Part shown: piece by piece, positions 27,953 through 36,822 of the stretch
Numbering within the stretch: the first letter of the stretch is position 1
Layout of the letters: each line of letters opens with the position of its first letter
From: Phormidium tenue FACHB-886
GTDB lineage: Bacteria > Cyanobacteriota > Cyanobacteriia > Elainellales > Elainellaceae
Assembly (NCBI RefSeq): GCF_014764505.1
Contig: NZ_JACXWX010000006.1
Coordinates: 226,879-290,878, forward strand
Direction: 5' to 3'
DNA length: 64,000 nucleotides
Position numbers and translations under genes: made by a program
Notes under the pieces: model-generated
Told to the model about the DNA's origin: nothing
Seen by the model: the letters and a program-made list of their open reading frames with translations, nothing else
Database searches by the model: none

Positions 27953-29104
27953 ATGTCGGAACTACAGGCTATAGCTACAGTGCAGCAGCAAGACATAAAC
28001 TGGTTAGCTCTGGCAGAGTCTTTAGGAAAACAGTTTGCAGCAAGAGAAACTGAAGCAGACGAGTCTGACTTATTTGTTGCCGATAACATTGCCAGATTAA
28101 AAACAGCAGGATTAACTGCTGCGGGTGTACCGGTTGAACTGGGCGGCGGTGGGGCGAGCTATACCGATCTCTGTGCGGTGCTGCGTATCCTCGGACGCTA
28201 TTGCAGTTCAACGGCGCTTGCTTTTTCAATGCATACTCATCAGGTGATGATCCCAACCTGGCGGTGGCATCATCAAAATGCCCCAGTGGATGGATTACTC
28301 AAACGGGTAGCGGCTGAGCAACTGGTGCTTCTCAGCAGTGGTGGATCAGATTGGTTGGAGAGCGCCGGAACGGCTACCAAAGTAGAGGGTGGATTTCTGA
28401 TCAGCGCTCGCAAAGTATTTGCCAGCGGAGCACCTGCAGCAAATTTATTAATGACCAGTGCAGTTTACCAAGACCCAGAGAGCGGCGCGACAGTATTACA
28501 TTTTGGAGTACCGATGTCTGCCCAGGGGGTTGCGATCGAACCCACCTGGCAGGCTATGGGAATGCGGGGAACGGGTTCTCATGATGTAGTGCTTTCGAAT
28601 GTTTTTGTACCGGATGCTGCAATTGCTTTACGACGAGAACAGGGGAAGTGGCATTTTATTTTTCACCTGATCTGCATGGTGGCAATTCCATTGATCTATT
28701 CCGTTTACGTTGGAGTTGCTGAAGCAGCACGCGATCGCGCAGTTGAACTGGCAATGAAACACCATCAGGATGAACATCTTTGCTATAGAGTAGGCGGTTT
28801 AGACAATGAATTACTGAGTGCCAAGTTGTCACTTCAACACATGATTTCGACTGCCGCAATGAGCCAGCCGAGTTTTGAAACAACGAACCAGATTATGACA
28901 GGACGGGTACTCGTTGCCAAAGCGGTGCTGAATGTAGCAGATCTAGCAATGGAAATTGCTGGGGGAAGTGCGTTCTATCGCAAGCTGGGTCTGGAAAAAT
29001 TGTTCCGTGATGTACAGGGAGCACGCTATCACCCGTTGCGGGAGGAAGCGCAGCGCAAGCTGTCGGGTCAACTGGCGCTTGGGTGGGATATGTCCTCTTT
29101 ATAG
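27953..29104 (+). CDS. acyl-CoA dehydrogenase family flavoprotein
   Basis: 383 residues with the three-part acyl-CoA dehydrogenase fold. The N-terminal helical domain (VPVELGGGGASYTDLCAVLR), a central beta domain (LLSSGGSDW, GMRGTGSHDVVLSNVFVPD) and a C-terminal helical bundle (AKAVLNVADLAMEIAGGSAF) are visible. The usual catalytic Glu segment (YEGTxQI) is not seen: the equivalent region reads FRDVQGARYHPLREEAQ. That is more like the flavin monooxygenase/desulfurisation branch of the family. The substrate is unknown. It is divergent from the HxlR-type regulator. Confidence 0.82.
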   Translation: MSELQAIATVQQQDINWLALAESLGKQFAARETEADESDLFVADNIARLKTAGLTAAGVPVELGGGGASYTDLCAVLRILGRYCSSTALAFSMHTHQVMIPTWRWHHQNAPVDGLLKRVAAEQLVLLSSGGSDWLESAGTATKVEGGFLISARKVFASGAPAANLLMTSAVYQDPESGATVLHFGVPMSAQGVAIEPTWQAMGMRGTGSHDVVLSNVFVPDAAIALRREQGKWHFIFHLICMVAIPLIYSVYVGVAEAARDRAVELAMKHHQDEHLCYRVGGLDNELLSAKLSLQHMISTAAMSQPSFETTNQIMTGRVLVAKAVLNVADLAMEIAGGSAFYRKLGLEKLFRDVQGARYHPLREEAQRKLSGQLALGWDMSSL

Positions 29105-29204
29105 GGCAGTGTCTTTCATCTAAACTGATCGCCCAGCCTTAATTTTGACGAAGAAGGGGGCGATCGCGTTCTCTTGTAGTGCTGCGCGCTTAGACTGTGG
29201 ATAC

Positions 29205-29245
29205 GTTGATGGGAATGTTCTGTATCGCTGAGCGTTCCCATCAAC
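29205..29245. repeat. strong inverted repeat, possible 3' hairpin
   Basis: GTTGATGGGAA (29205-29215) and TTCCCATCAAC (29235-29245) are perfectly complementary. Four more positions pair as RNA with GU, leaving an 11-base loop. It sits between convergent genes (stops at 29104 and 29346). It could end either transcript but lacks a T-run. Confidence 0.5.
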
Positions 29246-29345
29246 TATTAGCTACTCAATAAGCTGCAGGCTGATCTTCTCGCTGGATACAGATAGTTCG
29301 TGCGCCTCATGGATGGTATAAACCTGTTTTACTACAGCAGGAATA

Positions 29346-30245
29346 TTATCCCACGGCGGCATACAGTCGATCGGCAAGCTCAGTAATTTCATCTCGCATT
29401 GTAAGTTGTGTTAGCCAGTGACTGGGTATCGCTGATTCGCCATAATATGCTCCAGCAACCTGACCACAGATCGCGGCTGTTGTATCTGCATCATCCCCCA
29501 GATTGGTAGCTGCCAGCACTGCCTGTTCATAGGTTTCTGTTGTCCAGAAACACCAGAGGGCTGCTTCTAGGCTCTCCACTACATATCCTGTGCCGCGAAT
29601 ATCATCGATCGTTTTACCGCAATATTCACCCTGAGCGATCGCTTGAATGGCGGGCGAGGGTATCTCTGACTCAGCTCCCAAGAGAATTTCAGTTTTGCTG
29701 GCTCCTGAGAGCGTACGGAAGAGGATATCTCCCAATAAACGGCTGGCATCAATACATTCTGCTGCACCATGGGTTGTTCGAGAGCTTTCCCCAGAGAAGT
29801 GCAAAATGCGATCGCGGTTTGGGAAGTAGAACATTGGCACAGGTGCAAGCCTCATTAAACAACCATTCCCAGCCGATCTTGGATTCGTAGAGCCGCTAAA
29901 TGGATCGCCAGATACCTTATATTGATCCAAAGCTTGTCTAACTGTGTTGCCAATGTCGAAACATTTTCCTATGCTGCTGAGATAACCGTTCTCATACCAG
30001 TTGTAGTAACGATTCATTTGATCGACAGCATCAAACCCGCCCACTTCTACCAAACTAGTGGCTAGACACAATGCCATCGAGGTATCGTCCGTCCATTGAC
30101 CTGGCTTGAGATTAAACGGGCCTCCACCCACCATGTCTTTCACGGGTGAAAATGAACCACGAGACTGAAACTCGACGGTTGTGCCTACAGCATCTCCTGT
30201 AGCAAGCCCTAACAAGCATCCTCGGAATCGATCTAATGAATTCAT
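29346..30245 (-). CDS. ADP-ribosylglycohydrolase family protein
   Basis: 299-residue hydrolase of the DraG/ARH family, which removes ADP-ribose from proteins or small molecules using two metal ions. The ATG at 30245 gives MNSLDRFRGCLLGLATGDAV, the normal N-terminus; an upstream start would add 32 residues. The metal motifs GQWTDDTSM and NLGDDADTTAAI are intact. No ADP-ribosyltransferase or nitrogenase gene is nearby, so the target is unknown. Confidence 0.9.
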   Translation of the reverse strand: MNSLDRFRGCLLGLATGDAVGTTVEFQSRGSFSPVKDMVGGGPFNLKPGQWTDDTSMALCLATSLVEVGGFDAVDQMNRYYNWYENGYLSSIGKCFDIGNTVRQALDQYKVSGDPFSGSTNPRSAGNGCLMRLAPVPMFYFPNRDRILHFSGESSRTTHGAAECIDASRLLGDILFRTLSGASKTEILLGAESEIPSPAIQAIAQGEYCGKTIDDIRGTGYVVESLEAALWCFWTTETYEQAVLAATNLGDDADTTAAICGQVAGAYYGESAIPSHWLTQLTMRDEITELADRLYAAVG

Positions 30246-30295
30246 AGAAGTTGTCGTTTCATTTAGCCTACTATAGCGATCCGATTTGAGCTGTG

Positions 30296-30343
30296 AAATG
30301 GTTTGTGGGAGGTGGGGCGGGCTTTGCCTCTCACAAACCATTT
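30296..30343. repeat. long hairpin between methyltransferase and ADP-ribosylglycohydrolase genes
   Basis: AAATGGTTTGTG (30296-30307) is perfectly complementary to CACAAACCATTT (30332-30343). The stem continues inward with about six more pairs (two GU). The loop is G-rich. It lies 50 bases upstream of the glycohydrolase start and 73 bases past the methyltransferase stop. It resembles a dispersed palindromic (REP/MITE-like) element; only a genome-wide count can show this. Confidence 0.5.
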
Positions 30344-30416
30344 AGTGTTGCTATCGACCTGCCTTTAGTTGCTCCACAGAAACCTATACTTGACCCTCTT
30401 CTAGACGTTTGCGGAT

Positions 30417-31313
30417 TCACCGCTCGCCCAATGCTCTTTCAAGCGAGTAGGTTGGTGCGTTGTTTTGTTGCGATCGCTTTGTTGCGATCGCTTTGAAAAA
30501 CGTATAGCAAAAGACTCCATCTGATTCTGCTGTTCTATATAGATCTCTAATTCCCTCATTAAAGGTTTCGCTGTCAAGCAAACCCGCTTCAATTGAAGAT
30601 TCGCGTACGCCTTCAATCATGGCTGTGAAAGTGTTCTTCGTAAAACCTTCAACAAGTGCAGGTTTGCTCGAATCTACATAAACCATTCGTGGAGATACCT
30701 GAGTAGAGCTGAAACCTGCGGCACTTAAAAGGGGATAGAGCGTTCTGCCTATATTGGCATTACCGCCCGCTCTTTTTTGCAGTTCGACTTGGCATTGAAT
30801 CGCTTTGTACGCTGCTTCACTGTCAGGATAAAAATAAGTCGATCCGTGGTCTCCTTCAATGACAGTAATTGTGCCACCGACTTTAAGAAGATTACTGAGA
30901 CAATTCAGCGCCTGAACAGGCTGTGCTAAATGCTCAAGCACAAAACAAACAAATATGTGGTCAAATGATTTCGGTTCAAATGCCAAGTTAAAGATATCAC
31001 CCTGCTGGAAGTGTACATTTTTGAATCCTGCTTCCTCAATTTTTTTCTTAGCTTCTGCGATCGAATTATCAGATATATCAACTGAGGTAATATGCGCCAG
31101 AGGACTATTATGAGCCAAAGTTATAGTTTGTGCTCCTACTCCGCATCCAGCCTCAAGGACTCGGCTCCCAGCCGGATAAGACGTATCAGAGTGCAGTAAT
31201 TCGACTAGAGTTGAAGCCTGGTCTTGCAACCGTATGTTTTCTCTTTGGTCATACCCATGTACATATTTCTGGTTCATTAATCTCACCCTTTGTTCTGCCG
31301 AACTCTCGTTCAC
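30417..31313 (-). CDS. class I SAM-dependent methyltransferase
   Basis: 298 residues. The SAM-binding motif I is VLEAGCGVGAQTITLA, motif II SVDISDNSI, with QQGDIF and FDHIFVCFVLEHLAQP following, as in UbiE/small-molecule methyltransferases. The C-terminal 150 residues are of the type seen in antibiotic or lipid modifying enzymes. The last 20 or so codons run through two tandem GCGATCGC-containing 15-base units read in different frames (AIAT then KRSQQ), so the C-terminus may have been lengthened by duplication. Substrate unknown. Confidence 0.83.
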   Translation of the reverse strand: MNESSAEQRVRLMNQKYVHGYDQRENIRLQDQASTLVELLHSDTSYPAGSRVLEAGCGVGAQTITLAHNSPLAHITSVDISDNSIAEAKKKIEEAGFKNVHFQQGDIFNLAFEPKSFDHIFVCFVLEHLAQPVQALNCLSNLLKVGGTITVIEGDHGSTYFYPDSEAAYKAIQCQVELQKRAGGNANIGRTLYPLLSAAGFSSTQVSPRMVYVDSSKPALVEGFTKNTFTAMIEGVRESSIEAGLLDSETFNEGIRDLYRTAESDGVFCYTFFKAIATKRSQQNNAPTYSLERALGER

Positions 31314-31507
31314 CCACCTTACATATTTGTGATGCTAACTGATTGTCTTCGAGTGGGAGACTACAGATTTCATCCTTGAAGACACGGAAGATCAAAATAA
31401 CAAAGCTAGATCGACCTCTGCCCTGTTAGTAGTCTTGTCAGTAGCCCTGTCAGTAAGACGATCGTCACCTGCGCTGGCGCATCAGCTTTCTTCAACTCTA
31501 AACGAAT

Positions 31508-32098
31508 TCAAAGTTTACCTCGCCACTGGTTTGCTCGCTCGTTTCTAGCGGCTAATTGGGCAGTTTCTTCAACCCTTCTAGCGCGGGTTTCCGGCTTTTT
31601 AGCTGAGGCAATCCACTCTAGAATGCCGCGCTTCACTGATTTAGGAAAGGCTTCAAAGTTTTGCTTTGCTGCTGCATCGGCAGAGAGCGCCTGTTCTAAA
31701 TCGGCTGGAATTTCTAGCGCCTCGACCGCATCCAGCGCATTCCAGGAGCCGTCTGCCTTTGCCGCTTCTACCTTCGCTAGCCCGGCAGGCATGACTAAGC
31801 CTTGTTGAAGCAACCGCTCAACCCGCTCCTTGTTCAGCTTTGACCATCCCGTTCTACGTTTTCGAGGGGCAAACCACAGCAGAGAGCGCTCTTCATCCAG
31901 CTTATTGGGTTTGCTATCAATCCAGCCAAAGCATAATGCCTCTTCTACCGCCTCGTCATAATCGAAGCGGGGTTTACCCGTTGTTTTCTTGTAGCTAATT
32001 AACCAGATTCCCTCATTTCGCTTGTGATGCTGTTCTAGCCACGATCGCCACTCTGCACGAGTTTCGGGATGGATGGAATTCTCCGGTACCTTAACCAT
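31508..32098 (-). CDS. YdeI/OmdA family protein
   Basis: 196 residues. The N-terminal half has WRSWLEQHHKRNEGIWLISY, FDYDEAVEEALCFGWIDS and WFAPRKRRTGWSKLNKERVE; the C-terminal half has FEAFPKSVKRGILEWI and KPETRARRVEETAQLA. This is the YdeI (OmpD-associated/bacteriocin-protection) family. The molecular role is not established. It is followed by a VOC protein gene 34 bases upstream on the same strand, a likely pair. Confidence 0.83.
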   Translation of the reverse strand: MVKVPENSIHPETRAEWRSWLEQHHKRNEGIWLISYKKTTGKPRFDYDEAVEEALCFGWIDSKPNKLDEERSLLWFAPRKRRTGWSKLNKERVERLLQQGLVMPAGLAKVEAAKADGSWNALDAVEALEIPADLEQALSADAAAKQNFEAFPKSVKRGILEWIASAKKPETRARRVEETAQLAARNERANQWRGKL

Positions 32099-32132
32099 CG
32101 CTTTGCTCCTTCACAAGAATGCCGTATTGGGG

Positions 32133-32519
32133 CTATGCAATCACTTGACCAATTCTTAAAAGGTTACCGCTGGGGTCAACGAGATAAAACTCCCGCATTC
32201 CCCAAGGCTGATCTTGAAGCTCTCCCAATCGCGGAATTCCAGCTGACGGCAAAGATTTCTGACTAAATTCCTCAAACAGCTCAGCCACATTCATGACTCG
32301 CAAATAACAGCCGCTATAAGATTCTGCTGGATCGAGTTCTGAGAAATGAAAGAAGTGAATCTCTAGACTATGGCGCCGCAGAATTAAGTAATCTTCATAG
32401 GCAGAAGCAGAGCAGTTTTGAAAGCCTAACTGCTCATAAAACATCAGGATCTCAAGCAAATTCCGAGCAGGCAAGGTTGGAATGGCAAGATCCTGAGCAT
32501 AAAGCTTGTCTGTCTTCAT
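32133..32519 (-). CDS. VOC family (glyoxalase/bleomycin-resistance-like) protein
   Basis: 128 residues with the beta-alpha-beta-beta-beta VOC fold: IPTLPARNLLEILMFYEQLGF at the start and FYLVDPSGNLLRIGQ at the end. This resembles bleomycin-binding proteins, which sequester rather than cleave. Binding specificity is unknown. It is first in the leftward pair with the YdeI-like gene. Confidence 0.8.
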   Translation of the reverse strand: MKTDKLYAQDLAIPTLPARNLLEILMFYEQLGFQNCSASAYEDYLILRRHSLEIHFFHFSELDPAESYSGCYLRVMNVAELFEEFSQKSLPSAGIPRLGELQDQPWGMREFYLVDPSGNLLRIGQVIA

Positions 32520-32719
32520 CAGAGCCTCTCAAAAAGTTGCGATCGTGCTGTTTTAGTACGCTTAATCTAGCCGATTGCTAGCTCTCTCAAAAACTCAATC
32601 TACGACTGTTGCTTGAGAAGCCGTGAATAGTTGACACTGTGCCCAAAGACAGAGGCTATTTTGTAACGTAATTGTAACAATCGCACTAAGATTTAGCGTT
32701 GCTCGGAACTTTAAAGGCT

Positions 32720-34315
32720 ATGACAACTGGGGTTTGGGTACTGGGCGATCAACTTTGGGCAGGGCAGTCGGCATTGCAAAGTTGTCGGCAACAGCATCAA
32801 CAAACACCTGTCCTGTTCATTGAATCACTGCACCATGCCCAAAAGTTGCCTTACCATCTGCAAAAACTAGTGTTGGTCTGGTCGGCAATGCGTCACTTCG
32901 CCGAAGAACTGCGGCAGGATGGATGGACGGTCAGCTATCTGCAGGCGGAGGATTTCAAAACGCCTCTACTAGAGTGGATTGCACAGTATAAAATTACCGA
33001 ACTGCGGGTCATGACCCCGGTCGATCGACCGTTCACCAAACTCATCCAATCGCTCGATCTGCCTTGCACAGTCACCCTCACCCCTAATAATCGCTTCATC
33101 TGGCAAGGTCAGGAGTTTGTGGACTGGGCGCGGTCGCGCAAACGTCTGCTGATGGAAGACTTCTATCGCAACGGACGGCAACGCTTTAACGTGTTAATGG
33201 ACGGAAAGCAGCCTGTTGGGGGACGCTGGAACTTCGATCGAGAAAACCGCAAACCCCCAAAAGGCAAGCTCACTCTACCGGAAGCGCTCTGGTTTAAGCC
33301 AGACTCGATCACGCAGCAGGTCATAGACTGGGTGAAGCAATCTTCGGCCTTCAAAGATAGCCAAGCTTACTGGCAAATAGAACCGTTTCAGTGGGGCGTG
33401 ACTCGACAGCAGGCGCTGCAGGTGCTTCACTTCTTCATCGAAACGCGCCTATCTGACTTTGGCCCTTACCAGGATGCAATGGTAACAGGTGAACAAACAA
33501 TGTGGCACGCCATGCTTTCACCCTATCTAAATGTGGGGTTGTTGCATCCTTTAGAAGTGGTGCAGGCTGCTGAGCAGGCTTATCACGCCAACCGGAACGA
33601 GTGGGAACTCAGCAGCGTAGAAGGGTTTGTGCGGCAGATTCTCGGTTGGCGCGAGTATATGCACGGCATCTACATCTACATGGGTGAAGACTATCCCGAT
33701 CGCAACTGGTTCGACCACACGCAGCCACTTCCCGATTTTTACTGGACGGGCGAAACCCAAATGAACTGCCTGCACCATGTCCTCACTCAAGTAAAAGAAA
33801 CCGGATACGCCCACCACATTCAGCGGCTAATGGTGCTGAATAATTTCGCCTTGATCGCAGGTATTTCTCCTCAAGAACTGCAGGACTGGTTTCATGCCGC
33901 ATTCATTGATGGCTACGACTGGGTGATGCAGGCAAATGTGATTGGGATGGGTCAATATGCGGATGGCGGCATGATGGCATCGAAACCTTATGCGGCTTCT
34001 GCCAACTACATCAACACCATGAGCGACTACTGCAAACACTGCGTTTATAACCCCCGCAGCCGCACAGGGGAAACTGCCTGTCCCTTCAATTTTATGTACT
34101 GGGATTTTCTGGCACGACACTACGAAAAGCTAAAGACGAATTCCCGTATGTTTCAAATTCTCCGCAACTTAGATCGCATCTCAGCAGAAGAACTGCAGCA
34201 GATCCGCCAACAGGCAGAGCAATGGCGAAGCAATCATCAGCACACTGAATATCCACTCCCTTCAACTCCTGCAAGCTATGGATCGCCTGACTCAACTCCG
34301 CAACCAATATCTTGA
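32720..34315 (+). CDS. Fe-S bacterial cryptochrome/photolyase (PhrB/CryB-like)
   Basis: 531-residue flavoprotein of the FeS-BCP clade (prokaryotic (6-4) photolyase/cryptochrome). The ATG at 32720 gives MTTGVWVLGDQL; an upstream start would add 7 residues. The N-terminal antenna domain is followed by the FAD domain (FVRQILGWREYMHGIY, NWFDHTQPLPDF). The four Cys expected to hold the 4Fe-4S cluster are visible: MNCLHH, CKHC and ETACPFN. It is expected to repair (6-4) UV photoproducts or act as a blue-light sensor. It overlaps the next small gene by 38 bases. Confidence 0.9.
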   Translation: MTTGVWVLGDQLWAGQSALQSCRQQHQQTPVLFIESLHHAQKLPYHLQKLVLVWSAMRHFAEELRQDGWTVSYLQAEDFKTPLLEWIAQYKITELRVMTPVDRPFTKLIQSLDLPCTVTLTPNNRFIWQGQEFVDWARSRKRLLMEDFYRNGRQRFNVLMDGKQPVGGRWNFDRENRKPPKGKLTLPEALWFKPDSITQQVIDWVKQSSAFKDSQAYWQIEPFQWGVTRQQALQVLHFFIETRLSDFGPYQDAMVTGEQTMWHAMLSPYLNVGLLHPLEVVQAAEQAYHANRNEWELSSVEGFVRQILGWREYMHGIYIYMGEDYPDRNWFDHTQPLPDFYWTGETQMNCLHHVLTQVKETGYAHHIQRLMVLNNFALIAGISPQELQDWFHAAFIDGYDWVMQANVIGMGQYADGGMMASKPYAASANYINTMSDYCKHCVYNPRSRTGETACPFNFMYWDFLARHYEKLKTNSRMFQILRNLDRISAEELQQIRQQAEQWRSNHQHTEYPLPSTPASYGSPDSTPQPIS

Positions 34316-34601
34316 GCTAACTAACCACGTTTTACCCCAGCTAGCAGCCTCTCGCAGCTTCCCAGTTCGCTATAATCACTGCTTTCAACGCATCATTCTG
34401 GATAATCTGTTTGGTTGCTGCTGGTACGAAGTGTTGGAGCGCAAGCAAGAGCCTGCCTATAAACAACTAACTGAAGACCAGCTAGAGCAGGCAATCGCCC
34501 TAGCCAATAACATCATTGCCCAGCCCGATCGCTATCTGCACCAGCTAAACCAGAACAGCTTAAATTGGCGCGGAAAATCGATCGCCCGAGTAAAGCTTTA
34601 G
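34278..34601 (+). CDS. small conserved-type hypothetical protein overlapping the photolyase gene
   Basis: 107 residues. It starts inside the photolyase coding end (38-base overlap, different frame), so translation is probably coupled. Composition is ordinary: an N-terminal helix, then RYNHCFQRIILDNLFGCCWY with three Cys, then a second helix rich in Q, E and A. The LDNLFGCCWYEVL region and the tight linkage suggest a partner or accessory of the photolyase. I do not recognise a family. Confidence 0.7.
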   Translation: MDRLTQLRNQYLELTNHVLPQLAASRSFPVRYNHCFQRIILDNLFGCCWYEVLERKQEPAYKQLTEDQLEQAIALANNIIAQPDRYLHQLNQNSLNWRGKSIARVKL

Positions 34602-34694
34602 CTTCAGTTGTTAAATCAGGCTTGGCTTTTTAAACTTTCGCTCGCTCAAATCTTTTATGCTTTTCATAGCAACGTATCCAAGAGGTTTTGCAAT

Positions 34695-35537
34695 ATGGCG
34701 ATCGCAGACTATGCTCCGCCTGTTGACCGACTGCTGACTTACGGAGCGCCCCACGACAGCCTTAAAGACTGGTCTGGCTACCTCAACCTGGGCATTACCC
34801 TAGAGCACGTCCCAGCGTTGAGTCAGATGATTGGCGATGAGTCTCTCTACTCAGACGAAACCGAAGATGAATTCTATTGGGCTGCGCCTATCCATGCTTG
34901 GCGAACGCTGGCACAACTCAAGGCAGAAGCGGCAATCGATCCTTTAATCGACGTGATTCGCCAGCGGGGTGATGATCTGGATTGGAACGATTGGATCATT
35001 GAGGAGATTCCCCAGGTCTTCGCTGAAATTGGCGCAGCCGCGCAGCCTGCTTTGGCTGATTATCTGGCAGATGCCACCCAGCCCCAAAGCTGCCTGGAAA
35101 CTGCGATTAGCTGCATCGCCAGAATTGGCATGCAGCATCCAGAGCAGCGAGAATCCTGTGTCGCCATTCTCACGCGTGAACTGGAAGCCTACGCCGATCG
35201 CGACCCAGAGTTCAATGCTTATCTGGTGACGGCGCTAGCGGCTGACCTCAAGGCAGTAGAAGCAGCTCCAGTGATCGAACAGGCTTTCGCTGCCGATAAA
35301 GTCGATGAGGCTTTCATCGGGGATTGGGACGAAGTGCAAGTTCATCTTGGCTTGAAGACACGGGAGGAAGTCCCCCGGAAGCGATTTTCGCCAACCTTTA
35401 GCGAAGGACCGCAATTGACGCCCCAACTGTCTGAACCTAAATCCAGCGGCTTCGGCTTGCGTCAGGCATCTCAGAAAAAAGCAAAGCGCAAACAGCAAAA
35501 GGAGGCTCGACGCAAGAATCGATCGAAGCGGAAATAA
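34695..35537 (+). CDS. DUF1186/HEAT-like repeat protein with lysine-rich tail
   Basis: 280 residues from the ATG at 34695 (MAIADYAPPVDRLLTYG). An upstream start would add 29 unlikely residues. Residues 10-220 form paired helices: LGITLEHVPALSQMI, WRTLAQLKAEAAIDPLIDVI and EIPQVFAEIGAAAQPALADY. This is an alpha-solenoid like HEAT repeats and the DUF1186 group. The last 25 residues are almost all K, R, Q and A (nucleic acid binding is possible). Function unknown. It is on the same strand as the photolyase pair, 93 bases after the small gene. Confidence 0.75.
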   Translation: MAIADYAPPVDRLLTYGAPHDSLKDWSGYLNLGITLEHVPALSQMIGDESLYSDETEDEFYWAAPIHAWRTLAQLKAEAAIDPLIDVIRQRGDDLDWNDWIIEEIPQVFAEIGAAAQPALADYLADATQPQSCLETAISCIARIGMQHPEQRESCVAILTRELEAYADRDPEFNAYLVTALAADLKAVEAAPVIEQAFAADKVDEAFIGDWDEVQVHLGLKTREEVPRKRFSPTFSEGPQLTPQLSEPKSSGFGLRQASQKKAKRKQQKEARRKNRSKRK

Positions 35538-35564
35538 GGAGCGTAAGCTTCAAGGTTTCTCTTA

Positions 35565-35635
35565 AGCGGGTGGGGGGAATCGAACCCCCATCATTAGCTT
35601 GGAAGGCTAAGGTTTTACCACTAAACTACACCCGC
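35565..35635 (-). tRNA. tRNA-Gly (anticodon UCC)
   Basis: On the minus strand the 71-base sequence folds as acceptor GCGGGTG/CACCCGC, D-arm GTTT...AAAC, anticodon stem TTAGC/GCTAA with loop CTTCCAA, and T-arm GGGGG/CCCCC with TTCGATT. The discriminator is T, as in bacterial tRNA-Gly. CCA is not encoded. Confidence 0.97.
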
Positions 35636-35803
35636 AATCCCAGAAGGGGTAAGTCAATTGACTCACTGCCCAATTCTGTATCTATTTAGCGAACCTATGC
35701 TAGGTTAGCACACTTTTGACTCTGTTAATCGCTTATCGTTAATCGCTTGTCCAAAAAATGCACCAACCGCTAAGCAACACTCTAAGCTTGATTAAAGCAA
35801 GCT

Positions 35804-36775
35804 TTAATTGGGATGCCCAATTTGAATCCCGTGGCTAATTAGAGGAGTAATCCAAATTGCTAAGTCCGGATCTGTGAGCTGTGCCTGTAGCTGCTGCCGG
35901 ATTCGCTCTGCTTCTGCTTCAGACTCAGCCAGCGCAAAAACCGTGGAGCCAGAACCCGACATCATCACGCCTAATGGATTAAAGCTTTCTAGCGTTTGCC
36001 GTAGGTGAGCCACCTGCGGATAAGCAGGCAACACCACTTTTTCAAGATCGTTCTGCAATAGTTCGCCGATGCGCTTGCCATCTCGCTGCGTAATTGCGGA
36101 GACGAGGGCCCCAGAATGAATCCGATGAGGCTGCCCAAGGGAGGCATTGTTGCCGGTGAGAGAGGCATCGCTGCCGGTGAGATAAGTGTGACCAAACTGC
36201 TGCCGATAGCTTTTGTATGCCCAGGGCGTCGAAACCCCAATGCTGCGATATTTTGCCAATACCACATGGAGATTATCTAAGCTAGGCAAGGGTGAGAGCT
36301 TTTCGCCGCGCCCTGTGGCGATCGCTGTGCCGCCTGTGACGCAAAAGGGAATATCTGATCCCAACAGGGCCGCCAACTCTTGTAGCTCCACCTGAGTCAG
36401 CCCCAAATTCCACATCAGGTTCATGCCCACCAGCACTGCTGCCGCATCTGCCGAGCCACCCGCCAGCCCTGCCCCCATCGGAATGTGCTTTTCGATCGCA
36501 ATATCCACCCCGCCATATCTAGCAAATAGCTCTGGGAACTGCTTTACCACCAGCGCTGCTGCTTTATACGCTAGATTGCTTTCATCTAGCGGCACTTGCG
36601 GGTCATCACAATACACTCGAATTTGCTCAATCCCATTTGCCCGCAGCAACAAGCGATCGGCAAGGGCAACGCTCTGAAGAATCATGGCAAGCTCGTGGTA
36701 TCCATCGGGGCGAGCGCCAATAATCTCCAGATATAAATTAATTTTGGCAGGCGCAATTAGCGTATAAGAATGCAT
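35804..36775 (-). CDS. ispE: 4-(cytidine 5'-diphospho)-2-C-methyl-D-erythritol kinase
   Basis: GHMP kinase of the MEP isoprenoid pathway: phosphorylates CDP-methylerythritol. The ATG at 36775 (MHSYTLIAPAKINLYLEIIG) is canonical; the TTG upstream adds 2. PMGAGLAGGSADAAAVL is the ATP-binding motif and GVMMSGSGSTVFAL the C-terminal GHMP motif. 323 residues, with an unusual insertion at residues about 198-212 made of two 7-residue copies (LTGSDAS, LTGNNAS). It lies 48 bases downstream of rsmA on the same strand. Confidence 0.96.
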   Translation of the reverse strand: MHSYTLIAPAKINLYLEIIGARPDGYHELAMILQSVALADRLLLRANGIEQIRVYCDDPQVPLDESNLAYKAAALVVKQFPELFARYGGVDIAIEKHIPMGAGLAGGSADAAAVLVGMNLMWNLGLTQVELQELAALLGSDIPFCVTGGTAIATGRGEKLSPLPSLDNLHVVLAKYRSIGVSTPWAYKSYRQQFGHTYLTGSDASLTGNNASLGQPHRIHSGALVSAITQRDGKRIGELLQNDLEKVVLPAYPQVAHLRQTLESFNPLGVMMSGSGSTVFALAESEAEAERIRQQLQAQLTDPDLAIWITPLISHGIQIGHPN

Positions 36776-36822
36776 TGGCAAACGGATAAGTGGGTGAGGG
36801 GCGTAAAGCGTCCTTCACCAAC

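Noticed and set aside
29346..30245. DraG regulation of nitrogenase reductase considered for the ADP-ribosylglycohydrolase
   Set aside because: No nif or draT genes in the window; family membership alone does not indicate that target.
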